Source: Hyphomonadaceae bacterium (GTDB lineage: Bacteria; Pseudomonadota; Alphaproteobacteria; Caulobacterales; Aquidulcibacteraceae). From it: a stretch of 6,179 nucleotides of DNA. The first letter of the stretch is position 1; each line of letters opens with the position of its first letter. A program made the translations under genes and the position numbers. The notes under the pieces are model-generated. The model ran no database searches. It worked only from the letters and a program-made list of their open reading frames with translations, and was not told the origin of the DNA. The stretch is from the NCBI GenBank assembly GCA_016791325.1, contig JAEUMU010000176.1, forward strand, positions 1 to 6,179. The letters are read 5' to 3'. This document shows positions 1 through 5,814 of the stretch, piece by piece.

Positions 1-3000
1 CAATGTGCAGGCCGGCGCGCCCACAAGCGCAGCGCCGCCCGCGCCCACACAATCATATACTGGCGCGCGCACGCGTCCGAGCCGTTTCACCGCCGCGCAT
101 TATGATGGCGACGATGACGACGACTGGAGCGTGAGCGGGCCGACAACGATGCCGCGCGTCAACGATCCCATCCGTCTGGCGCAACGCATCGAAACCATCG
201 AGCGGCGCACGCAACTCGCCGTCACCGGGCTTGATCGCGCCGTCTCCACGATCGATCGTTCGGTGCTCGGCCTCGCCGCCCGCATCGAAGATGTTGAAGC
301 CGTTTCCAACGAAAGCGCCGAGCGCATCGCCGACGCGATCGACCAATTCCGCATTGCCGGCGAAACGCTCAGCGGTCGCCTCGCCCACGCCGAGCAGGAA
401 GCGCACGCCAACCGCGACGCGCTCGCCAGCGCCCGCACCGAAGTGCTGGACGCCAAAGAGCGCCTCGAAGGCCAGGTGAAACTGGCCGATGAAGTCGGCC
501 GCCGCGCCGAAGCGGCGGCCACTTTCCTCAGCGGCGAGTTGGAAAGCCGCGACGCCGCCACCAAGCAAACCCTGGCCGAAGCGCGCGCTGTGGCCGAAGA
601 AGCAGCGCGCCAGGCAGCGGCGGCTTCGGCGGAAGCCGTGGTTGAACTGCGCCGCCTGCAAGAAGCGATGAGCGAGCGCTTGGCCGAGAGCGAAAGCTCC
701 ACCCGCCGCGCCGTGGAAACTGCAATCCAGGGCGTGCGCGCGGAAGCCGCCAGCGGCGCGCGCGAAACCCTGCTCACGGAAGTTTCGCGTCTTGAAGCGG
801 AGATCGCCAAGCGCCTCGCCGCCGCCGATGCGCTGAAGGAAGAGCAAGCCACCCTGATCGCGCGCATCGAGCGTGCGGAAGCCAGTGCGCGCGAGTCCAC
901 AGCTGGCCTGCGCCAGGCCGCGGGCGCGGCCATCGCCGATCTTCGCAATTCCCAGCTCACGCTGGCGGCGCGGCTGAAGCAAGTGGAAGAAGGCGGCCAG
1001 GCCAGCGTCGATGTCACTGAACTGCGCCAGCAGCAGCAGGACATCACCGAACGTCTCGCGGCGCTCGAAACCAAGACTGATCAAAGCCCCGTCACCGATG
1101 CGTTGAGCGCGTTCGAGCGGCGCATCGCCGAAATCGAAGACGCCGCCGCCAAGAAGGCGCACGTCGAAGGCGCCGTCACCACGCTCGATTCCGCGTTGCA
1201 GCGCCTGAGCGAGCGGCTGGCCGAGACCGAATCCACCGCCAACACCGCGATCCGCACGTTGGAGGAAACCGTCTCCGCGCTGGGCGCCAAGGTTGAGCAA
1301 GCCGGCGGCGCCGCGCAGGAAACAGAAGCCTTGCGCGCGCTGCTTGAGCAACGCCTGGGCGATATGGCCCAATCCGTGCGCGACGATCTGGCCAATCAGG
1401 TCAGCGCAGCGTTGGAAGGCGGCGCCGGCGTTCAAGAAGATCTCGCCGATCTCAACCGCCGCCTCGCCGCCGCCGAGCGCCGTCAGGCGCAAACGATCGA
1501 GGCCATCTCGCTTGAAATCAAGCGCATGTCGGAATCGGTCGATAAGCGCCTGCGCAGCGTCGAAGCGCGCAACGATGACGCCGCCGCCGCCGCCGTGCGC
1601 GAAGAACTCACGCGCATGGCCTCCACGCTCGAAGCCCGCTTTGACGAGATCGAGCGCCGCGAAGCGGCTGCTTTCGATCGCATGGGGCTTGAGGTCGGCC
1701 GTCTTTCGGAGCGCCTGGAAGATCGCGTTGGGGCGGTCGAAGCACGAAGCGCCCAAGCCATCGAGCAAGTCGGCGAGCAAGTCGCGCGCATGGCAGATCG
1801 CCTCAATCAGCGTCACGACATTCTCGCCCGCGATCTGAGCGAGCGCATGCTCGACAGCGAAGAGCGCGGCAATCAGCGCGTCTCCGAAGCGATCGGCTCG
1901 ATCATGCAGCGGCTGGCTGAGGTGGAGGAGCACTCCGCGGAAGCCATCGCGCCGGTTCAGAAAGCTGTCTCCAGCGTCGCCTCAAAGCTCGAACAGTTCG
2001 AGAGCGCGCAAGAACCGCATCTGATCGACGATGCGATTCCCACGCCGTCGCGCCGCGCTGCGGATTTCGATTTCCCCGCCTTCGGCGAGATTGCGCCGAA
2101 GCCGTATGTGTCCCCGATGGACGCAGCCCAACCGGTGCGCGCGGCTCCGCTGCCGCCACGCACGCCGACTTTGGTCCAGCCCGAACCGGCAAGCGACATT
2201 TACTTCGCCGAGGAGTCCGGCGATCTCATCATTGACGAACCGGAGGACAGCGACATCGCGCCCCCGCCCCCGGTGAACTTCGTTGAGAATGACGAAAACG
2301 ATCTGCTGATCGACGACACCGTTCTCGATGATGTCAGCGTCGATGACGGCGCCTTCGCGCCGCCGCCGCCGGCGGATGAAGATCCGTTCTGGTCCCCCAG
2401 CGAGACGCTGTCGGCCGAAGAAGCCGCCGCCGAGGAGGAAATGCTGCCGCCGGTCGAGCCGATCGCGCTCGATCTGGTTACGCCGCCGCCGGCTGAAGAA
2501 GAAAAGCCGGCCGGCAAGAACGATTACCTCGCCAACGCCCGCCGCGCCGCGCAGGCCCAGGCTGCGCCCAAAGTGCGTGAGCCCGGCCCAACGCCGCAGC
2601 TCAGCCTGCGCGGCTCCAGCCGCGTCGTGCTGTGGGGCGCCACAGCGCTCGTGCTGCTCGCAGCGGGCGGCTACTGGTACATGAACCGCAGCGGCGCAGC
2701 CCCCGCCCCGCAGCCGACGCCGGCCGATGACGCCGTGACGCCGCTGCAGGACACCGCGCCCGTGGCCCCGTTCGAGGCGCCCGCCCCCGATCCGTTCGCA
2801 GAAGCCAACCCCAACGCGCTTGAATCCGCACCCACTGGCGAAGCCGCCGCGCCAGCGCCCGGCGCGCCCGTGGCTCAAGCCCCTCAAGCCGGCGCTCAGC
2901 CGCAAGTGGTGGCCGGCCCGCTCGGGCCGCGCCTGGTCACGCTCGAACAAGCCGCGCAGGGCGGCGATATGGTCGCGCTTTACGAACTCGGCCTGCAACG

Positions 3001-3550
3001 CATCAGCGCAGGGCGCGCCCAGGAAGGCGTCACGCTGCTGCGCCGCGCCGCCGATCGCGGCTTGGCCATGGCGCAATACCGCATGGCCAAACTTTACGAG
3101 CGCGGCGAAGGCGTCCCGGCCGATCTGGCTCAAGCCCGCCAATGGACCGAGCGCGCCGCCGCCGGCGGCAATCGCCGCGCGATGCACGATCTCGGCGTCT
3201 ATTTCGCGCGCGGCGAAGGCGCGCCGCTGGACGAAGCCGCCGCCTTCCGCTGGTTCCGTCAGGCTGCCGAACTCGGCGTGGCGGATAGCCAATACAATCT
3301 GGGCGTTTTGTATCAGCAGGGCCGCGGAGTCACCGCCAGCCCCTCTGAAGCGTTGTTCTGGTTCCTCGTGGCCGCGCGCCAAGGCGATCAGGACGCCGCC
3401 GCCCGCGCCAGCGCCATCGAGGCGCAGGTTGCGCCGATCCAGGTCGAGCAGGCGCGCGCACGAGCGCAAGCCTTCCGCCCGCGCGCCGCGATTGCAGTTG
3501 CGAACGGAGAATTTGGCCCCCGCCCCTGGGCGGCGCGCCCTGCGACCTAA
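1..3550 (+). CDS. podJ: PodJ-like polar localisation protein (coiled coil, one membrane helix, SEL1 repeats), 5' partial
   Basis: Residues are numbered from the GTG at base 5, but the frame is open to the left edge and has no clear start or ribosome site there, so the true start is probably upstream. Seen in order: an Asp-rich patch (about 35-39); a long Ala/Glu/Arg-rich coiled coil (about 50-670) with a recurring R-[LIFV]-x-x-x-E motif; an acidic Pro-rich, probably disordered linker (about 679-870); one membrane helix (about 874-893) with arginines on its N-terminal side, giving cytoplasmic-N, periplasmic-C topology; an Ala/Pro-rich linker (about 895-985); four SEL1 repeats (987-1127); and a 54-residue tail. 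This order matches Caulobacter PodJ, an inner-membrane organiser that places signalling and pilus or holdfast proteins at one pole. Unlike Caulobacter PodJ, no peptidoglycan-binding domain follows the SEL1 repeats. The family call is good; the specific pole function is inferred, and the neutral name would be SEL1-like repeat protein. It stands apart from the downstream operon by 91 bases. Confidence 0.85.
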   Translation, partial: NVQAGAPTSAAPPAPTQSYTGARTRPSRFTAAHYDGDDDDDWSVSGPTTMPRVNDPIRLAQRIETIERRTQLAVTGLDRAVSTIDRSVLGLAARIEDVEAVSNESAERIADAIDQFRIAGETLSGRLAHAEQEAHANRDALASARTEVLDAKERLEGQVKLADEVGRRAEAAATFLSGELESRDAATKQTLAEARAVAEEAARQAAAASAEAVVELRRLQEAMSERLAESESSTRRAVETAIQGVRAEAASGARETLLTEVSRLEAEIAKRLAAADALKEEQATLIARIERAEASARESTAGLRQAAGAAIADLRNSQLTLAARLKQVEEGGQASVDVTELRQQQQDITERLAALETKTDQSPVTDALSAFERRIAEIEDAAAKKAHVEGAVTTLDSALQRLSERLAETESTANTAIRTLEETVSALGAKVEQAGGAAQETEALRALLEQRLGDMAQSVRDDLANQVSAALEGGAGVQEDLADLNRRLAAAERRQAQTIEAISLEIKRMSESVDKRLRSVEARNDDAAAAAVREELTRMASTLEARFDEIERREAAAFDRMGLEVGRLSERLEDRVGAVEARSAQAIEQVGEQVARMADRLNQRHDILARDLSERMLDSEERGNQRVSEAIGSIMQRLAEVEEHSAEAIAPVQKAVSSVASKLEQFESAQEPHLIDDAIPTPSRRAADFDFPAFGEIAPKPYVSPMDAAQPVRAAPLPPRTPTLVQPEPASDIYFAEESGDLIIDEPEDSDIAPPPPVNFVENDENDLLIDDTVLDDVSVDDGAFAPPPPADEDPFWSPSETLSAEEAAAEEEMLPPVEPIALDLVTPPPAEEEKPAGKNDYLANARRAAQAQAAPKVREPGPTPQLSLRGSSRVVLWGATALVLLAAGGYWYMNRSGAAPAPQPTPADDAVTPLQDTAPVAPFEAPAPDPFAEANPNALESAPTGEAAAPAPGAPVAQAPQAGAQPQVVAGPLGPRLVTLEQAAQGGDMVALYELGLQRISAGRAQEGVTLLRRAADRGLAMAQYRMAKLYERGEGVPADLAQARQWTERAAAGGNRRAMHDLGVYFARGEGAPLDEAAAFRWFRQAAELGVADSQYNLGVLYQQGRGVTASPSEALFWFLVAARQGDQDAAARASAIEAQVAPIQVEQARARAQAFRPRAAIAVANGEFGPRPWAARPAT
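1460..1810 (+). repeat. 29-30-residue coiled-coil repeats inside the PodJ-like protein
   Basis: Four successive protein-level units begin at R486, R515, R545 and R574, giving spacings of 29, 30 and 29 residues. Each begins with R-[LFV]-x-x-x-E. The second half of each unit carries a variant of [EQ]-[VIL]-x-R-[ML]-[SA], seen at about 504, 534, 563 and 592. The same R-L-x-x-x-E signature recurs with looser spacing elsewhere in the coiled coil, at R125, R225, R287, R323, R350, R373, R404 and R636. The repeats are divergent at the DNA level, so they are old duplications or a structural register rather than a recent expansion. Confidence 0.6.
2963..3385 (+). repeat. Four SEL1 (TPR-like) repeats
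   Basis: Residues 987-1127 of the PodJ-like protein form four helical repeats. The first is short and degenerate (33 residues, 987-1019). The next three are exactly 36 residues each (1020-1055, 1056-1091, 1092-1127). The SEL1 signature is clear: A-x-x-x-L-[GA]-x-x-[YF]-x-x-G-x-G-V, a variable turn, A-x-x-W-[FT]-x-x-A-A-x-x-G. They lie after the membrane helix, so they should be periplasmic, where SEL1 repeats serve as protein-binding scaffolds. Confidence 0.9.
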
Positions 3551-3562
3551 TTAGACGACAAA

Positions 3563-3579
3563 GCAGCGTTGCAAGCTGC
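3563..3579. other. Short inverted repeat just after the PodJ-like gene
   Basis: GCAGC (3563-3567) and GCTGC (3575-3579) form a 5-bp stem with a 7-base loop, 13 bases after the stop codon. There is no T run after it, so it is not a convincing intrinsic terminator. It overlaps the proposed -35 element. It may be chance in GC-rich DNA. Confidence 0.25.
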
Positions 3580-3597
3580 GCCGCGCGTGCTCATAAA
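3569..3597 (+). promoter_or_regulatory. Candidate sigma70-type promoter for the exporter operon
   Basis: TTGCAA (3569-3574) and CATAAA (3592-3597) are 17 bases apart, the ideal spacing for the housekeeping sigma factor. Each matches its consensus hexamer (TTGACA, TATAAT) at four of six positions. They sit in the only gap before the three-gene operon, in one of the few AT-bearing stretches. The predicted transcript would begin near 3604 and have a leader of about 38 bases. This is a sequence-only prediction. Confidence 0.35.
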
Positions 3598-3604
3598 CGC
3601 GCGG
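3581..3604. other. 8-bp inverted repeat with the candidate -10 element in its loop
   Basis: CCGCGCGT (3581-3588) pairs perfectly with ACGCGCGG (3597-3604) around the 8-base loop GCTCATAA. As RNA from the PodJ-like gene it could be a stable hairpin, but a GC-rich sequence follows instead of a U run, so it lacks the form of a classical intrinsic terminator. As DNA it flanks the proposed -10 hexamer, so it could also be an operator. The structure is seen; the role is open. Confidence 0.35.
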
Positions 3605-3609
3605 GCGTG

Positions 3610-3623
3610 GGCGCTTCGGCGTC
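3610..3623 (+). other. Small UUCG-tetraloop hairpin in the exporter leader
   Basis: Bases 3610-3614 (GGCGC) pair with 3619-3623 (GCGTC) around a TTCG loop, giving five pairs including one G-U. A UUCG loop closed by a C-G pair is an unusually stable RNA tetraloop. If transcription starts near 3604 this hairpin would lie at the 5' end of the operon mRNA, about 12 bases before the ribosome-binding site, and could stabilise the mRNA end. Confidence 0.3.
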
Positions 3624-3634
3624 AGGTTCAGAGC

Positions 3635-3644
3635 AGGACAATTG
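3635..3644 (+). promoter_or_regulatory. Ribosome-binding site and TTG start of the exporter gene
   Basis: AGGA (3635-3638) lies three bases before TTG (3642-3644), closer than usual. TTG is the earliest usable start in this frame: the frame is closed by TAA at 3594 and no ATG, GTG or TTG lies between. The alternative ATG at 3666 has no visible Shine-Dalgarno sequence and would drop an N-terminal segment (I-Y-L-P-I-A-E) that I recall as conserved in this subfamily. The weak start codon and tight spacing suggest low translation. Confidence 0.55.
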
Positions 3645-4556
3645 ATCTATCTGCCGATCGCCGAAATGCCGGTGAACGTGCTGCTTGTCTTATTGGTCAG
3701 CGGCGGCGTCGGCTTTGTGTCGGGGCTTGTCGGCGTCGGCGGCGGCTTCATCATGACGCCTTCGCTGATTTTTCTCGGCGTGCCGGCGCCCGTGGCTGTC
3801 GCCACCGGCGCGAGCCAGATCGCGGCGACCTCCTTCTCCGGCATCATGACGCAAACACGCCGCAAGAGCGTCGATTGGCGCATGGGCTTACTGCTTTCCA
3901 TTGGCGGCATCGTCGGCAGCACGCTGGGGGTTTGGCTGTTTGAGCGCCTGCTGCGCCTGGGCCAGCTCGATCTCATCGTCTCGGTGCTCTATTTGCTGCT
4001 TCTGGCCGGCGTGGGCTGGCTGATGCTGGCGGAGAGCATCGCCGTCATTCGCGGGCGGTCTTCCGGGGCGGTGACGATCCTGCGGCGTCCCGCGCGCACT
4101 ATCGCCCACCAATTGCCGTTCCGGATGCGCTTTCCGCGCTCGGGCCTGTACATCAGCGTGATCCCGCCGCTGGCGCTCGGCTTCTTCATTGGCGCGCTGG
4201 CCGCGGTGATGGGCGTGGGCGGGGGCTTCATTCTCATTCCAGCGATGATCTATCTGCTGCGCATGCCTACCAATGTCGTGGTCGGCACGTCGCTTTTTCA
4301 GGTGCTCGTCGTCACTGTTCTCATTGTCATCCTGCAATCCACAGCGACGCAAACGGTCGATCTCGTGCTCGCTGCTCTGCTGATGGTGGGTGGGGTTGTC
4401 GGCGCGCAATTCGGCGCGCGCTTGGGCGCGGGCCTGAAGGGCGAGCACATTCGCGCCCTTCTCGGCCTGTTGCTGCTGGCGGCCAGCGCCAAGTTCGCCG
4501 CCGACATCGTCATCCCTCCTGCGGAAATGTACACGCTGGGCGGCGGCCAATGGTGA
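3642..4556 (+). CDS. TauE/SafE family membrane exporter (sulfite exporter-like)
   Basis: A 304-residue integral inner-membrane protein of the TauE/SafE family (Pfam PF01925), whose members export sulfite, sulfoacetate or other small organic anions. The sequence shows two homologous halves, each with a hydrophobic helix running into the motif G-V-G-G-G-F, at residues 31-36 and 191-196, 160 residues apart. A polar, Arg-rich loop (about 136-166) separates the halves. About seven to eight membrane helices are visible and the length is normal to slightly long for the family. The TTG start keeps the I-Y-L-P-I-A-E segment, which precedes the first helix. It is the first gene of a three-gene operon and overlaps the next gene by 7 bases. 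No substrate can be read from the sequence; sulfite is only the family default, and no sulfur-metabolism gene lies nearby in the window. Confidence 0.9.
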   Translation: MIYLPIAEMPVNVLLVLLVSGGVGFVSGLVGVGGGFIMTPSLIFLGVPAPVAVATGASQIAATSFSGIMTQTRRKSVDWRMGLLLSIGGIVGSTLGVWLFERLLRLGQLDLIVSVLYLLLLAGVGWLMLAESIAVIRGRSSGAVTILRRPARTIAHQLPFRMRFPRSGLYISVIPPLALGFFIGALAAVMGVGGGFILIPAMIYLLRMPTNVVVGTSLFQVLVVTVLIVILQSTATQTVDLVLAALLMVGGVVGAQFGARLGAGLKGEHIRALLGLLLLAASAKFAADIVIPPAEMYTLGGGQW

Positions 4557-5341
4557 GGCGCTTACTGCTCGCCGTTCTGTTCGCCTGCATGTGCGCACCC
4601 GCGCTGGCGCAAACCGCGCCCGAGGTGGCCACCGATCTCCCCGCCGCCGTGGCGGAAGAGGAAATCGCCGTCAGTTCGGCCTATTCGGGCTCCTACATCA
4701 CCGTGTTCGGCGTGAATCCGGATCGGCGCGGGCGGGGAGATATCGTCGTCGTGCTGCGCGGGCCGGAAGAACGCGCCACAATCATGCGCAAGCGGCGCGT
4801 GTTCGGGGTGTTGGTCAACGGCGATCCGGTGCGCTTCGCCGATGCGCCGGCCTTCTTCGCCGTGCTGAGCAACCGCCCAATCCGCCAGATCGCCAGCCCG
4901 CAGGCGATCTGGGCCTATGGGCTCGATCCCGCCGCCGCCGCGCGCCTCGATAGCGAAGTGCCGCCAACCGCCGATCCCTCCGCCTATCGTGCGGCGCTGG
5001 TGCGGCTGCGCACGGCGCAGGGACTCTATCAGGTTCACACTGGGCGGCCCGCGCAATCGGAAACGCGCGCCGGGCTCACGATGTATCAAGGCGGTCTCTT
5101 CCGCGCCGTTGTGCGCCTGCCCGCCAACGCCCCAATCGCGCAATACTACGCCGACACGTACTTGTTCCGCGATGGGCGGCTGATCTCACGCCAGCGCGTG
5201 CCGATCACCGTCTCGCGCGTGGGCATCGAGCGGCGCATCCACGATTTGGCCGTGAACGCGTCCTTCTTCTACGGGCTGCTCACGGTGGCGCTCGCGCTCT
5301 TCTCAGGCTGGATCGCTGCGCTCATATTCAGGCGCACGTGA
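4550..5341 (+). CDS. TIGR02186 family protein, secreted and anchored by a C-terminal helix
   Basis: A 263-residue protein of the alphaproteobacterial family TIGR02186 (Pfam PF09608, Alph_Pro_TM), whose function is unknown. It has a signal peptide with a basic start (M-V-R-R), a hydrophobic core and a likely cleavage site after A-L-A at residue 20. A beta-rich periplasmic domain follows, with recognisable family blocks S-G-S-Y-I-T-V-F-G (46-54), G-D-I-V-V-V-L-R-G-P (63-72), R-K-R-R-V-F-G-V-L-V-N-G (80-91) and P-A-F-F-A-V-L-S-N-R-P (100-110). One membrane helix lies near the C-terminus (about 239-260), ending in R-R-T, so most of the protein faces the periplasm. The ATG at 4550 overlaps the exporter's stop by 7 bases and has little Shine-Dalgarno sequence, which suggests coupled translation. 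TIGR02186 genes commonly sit beside TauE-like genes, so a periplasmic partner of the exporter is a reasonable inference. Confidence 0.88.
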   Translation: MVRRLLLAVLFACMCAPALAQTAPEVATDLPAAVAEEEIAVSSAYSGSYITVFGVNPDRRGRGDIVVVLRGPEERATIMRKRRVFGVLVNGDPVRFADAPAFFAVLSNRPIRQIASPQAIWAYGLDPAAAARLDSEVPPTADPSAYRAALVRLRTAQGLYQVHTGRPAQSETRAGLTMYQGGLFRAVVRLPANAPIAQYYADTYLFRDGRLISRQRVPITVSRVGIERRIHDLAVNASFFYGLLTVALALFSGWIAALIFRRT

Positions 5342-5814
5342 GTTCGCCGCCGCCTTTTCTGCCCCGCGCCGCACTGCGGTTAGGCTTTCTGGGCCTTGCG
5401 CCGCTCGCCATCGCCGCGCTGATCACGCTTTCGCCCTATCACAACACGGCGCGCCTTGGGGCGCTGGCGTTTTCGCTTTACGCCGCCGTGCTGCTTTCTT
5501 TCTTGGGCGGCGTGCGCTGCGGCTTTGAACTGATGCGCGCCCCGCAGGCGCCCAGCGGGCTGCGCTTGCTGTTCAGCGCCGCGCCCGCGCTGGCCGGCTG
5601 GCTGCTCACCATGTTCGTGATCGCTTTTCCCCTGGCGCTGGGCGCCGCAGCGGCGTTCGCGGGCCTGTTTGCCGCGCAATATGTGTGGGATCAGAGCAGC
5701 GCGCGCGATGCCGGCGCGCCGGCATGGTATCCGCTCCTGCGCCAAGTGCTCACTGGCGGGGCGATGATCATCTGCCTCATCATCCCGCTGGCCACCGTGC
5801 TGCGCCGCTTCTAA
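5338..5814 (+). CDS. DUF3429 family multi-pass membrane protein
   Basis: A 158-residue hydrophobic protein of the DUF3429 family (Pfam PF11911, related to eukaryotic TMEM69), with no established function. About five membrane helices are visible: 13-32, 41-59, 77-97, 98-115 and 137-155. Family hallmarks are Y-A-A-V-L-L-S-F-L-G-G-V-R (48-60), Q-Y-V-W-D (114-118) and W-Y-P-L-L-R (130-135). The GTG start overlaps the TGA of the preceding gene in a GTGA arrangement; AGG at 5330-5332 lies five bases before it as a short ribosome-binding site. It is the last gene of the operon, so it is probably co-expressed with the exporter and the TIGR02186 protein. Its stop codon overlaps that of the convergent pdeM gene. 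An 18-base palindrome lies within codons 124-129. The family call is confident; a link to export is inferred from the operon only. Confidence 0.85.
   Translation: MSSPPPFLPRAALRLGFLGLAPLAIAALITLSPYHNTARLGALAFSLYAAVLLSFLGGVRCGFELMRAPQAPSGLRLLFSAAPALAGWLLTMFVIAFPLALGAAAAFAGLFAAQYVWDQSSARDAGAPAWYPLLRQVLTGGAMIICLIIPLATVLRRF
5708..5725. repeat. Perfect 18-base palindrome near the convergent gene ends
   Basis: ATGCCGGCGCGCCGGCAT reads the same on both strands without mismatch or spacer. It encodes D-A-G-A-P-A in the loop before the last helix of the DUF3429 protein. It begins 86 bases beyond the pdeM stop codon on the minus strand, so in a read-through pdeM transcript it could fold as a GC-rich 3' hairpin. 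No T run follows on either strand. It could also be a protein-binding site or chance in GC-rich DNA. Confidence 0.5.

Noticed and set aside
1..5. ATG at base 3 or GTG at base 5 as the start of the PodJ-like gene
   Set aside because: The ATG is out of frame. The GTG is in frame but no ribosome site can be seen in four bases, and PodJ-like proteins usually carry more N-terminal sequence, so the gene is treated as cut by the window edge.
53..1933. A 626-codon open frame on the minus strand opposite the coiled-coil region
   Set aside because: It mirrors the Ala/Glu/Arg codons of the plus-strand gene, its product is low-complexity Gly/Ala/Arg/Phe sequence without recognisable domains, and no ribosome-binding site or promoter is evident. 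Long antisense frames are common in GC-rich genes with strong third-position bias.
1982..3469. A 495-codon minus-strand open frame opposite the linker and SEL1 region
   Set aside because: It is Arg/Gly-rich with no family resemblance, while the plus strand has clear SEL1 repeats and a membrane helix. It is explained as a shadow of that gene.
3581..3604. Reading the 8-bp inverted repeat as an intrinsic terminator of the PodJ-like gene
   Set aside because: The stem is followed by a GC-rich stretch rather than a T run, so it is recorded only as an inverted repeat of open role.
3666..3668. ATG as the start of the exporter
   Set aside because: It has no visible Shine-Dalgarno sequence and would remove an N-terminal segment that looks conserved in the subfamily; TTG at 3642 with AGGA upstream fits better.
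3569..3943. A 124-codon plus-strand frame starting in the gap and overlapping the exporter
   Set aside because: It runs through the TauE/SafE coding region in another frame, gives an Arg-rich product without domains, and has no good ribosome-binding site.
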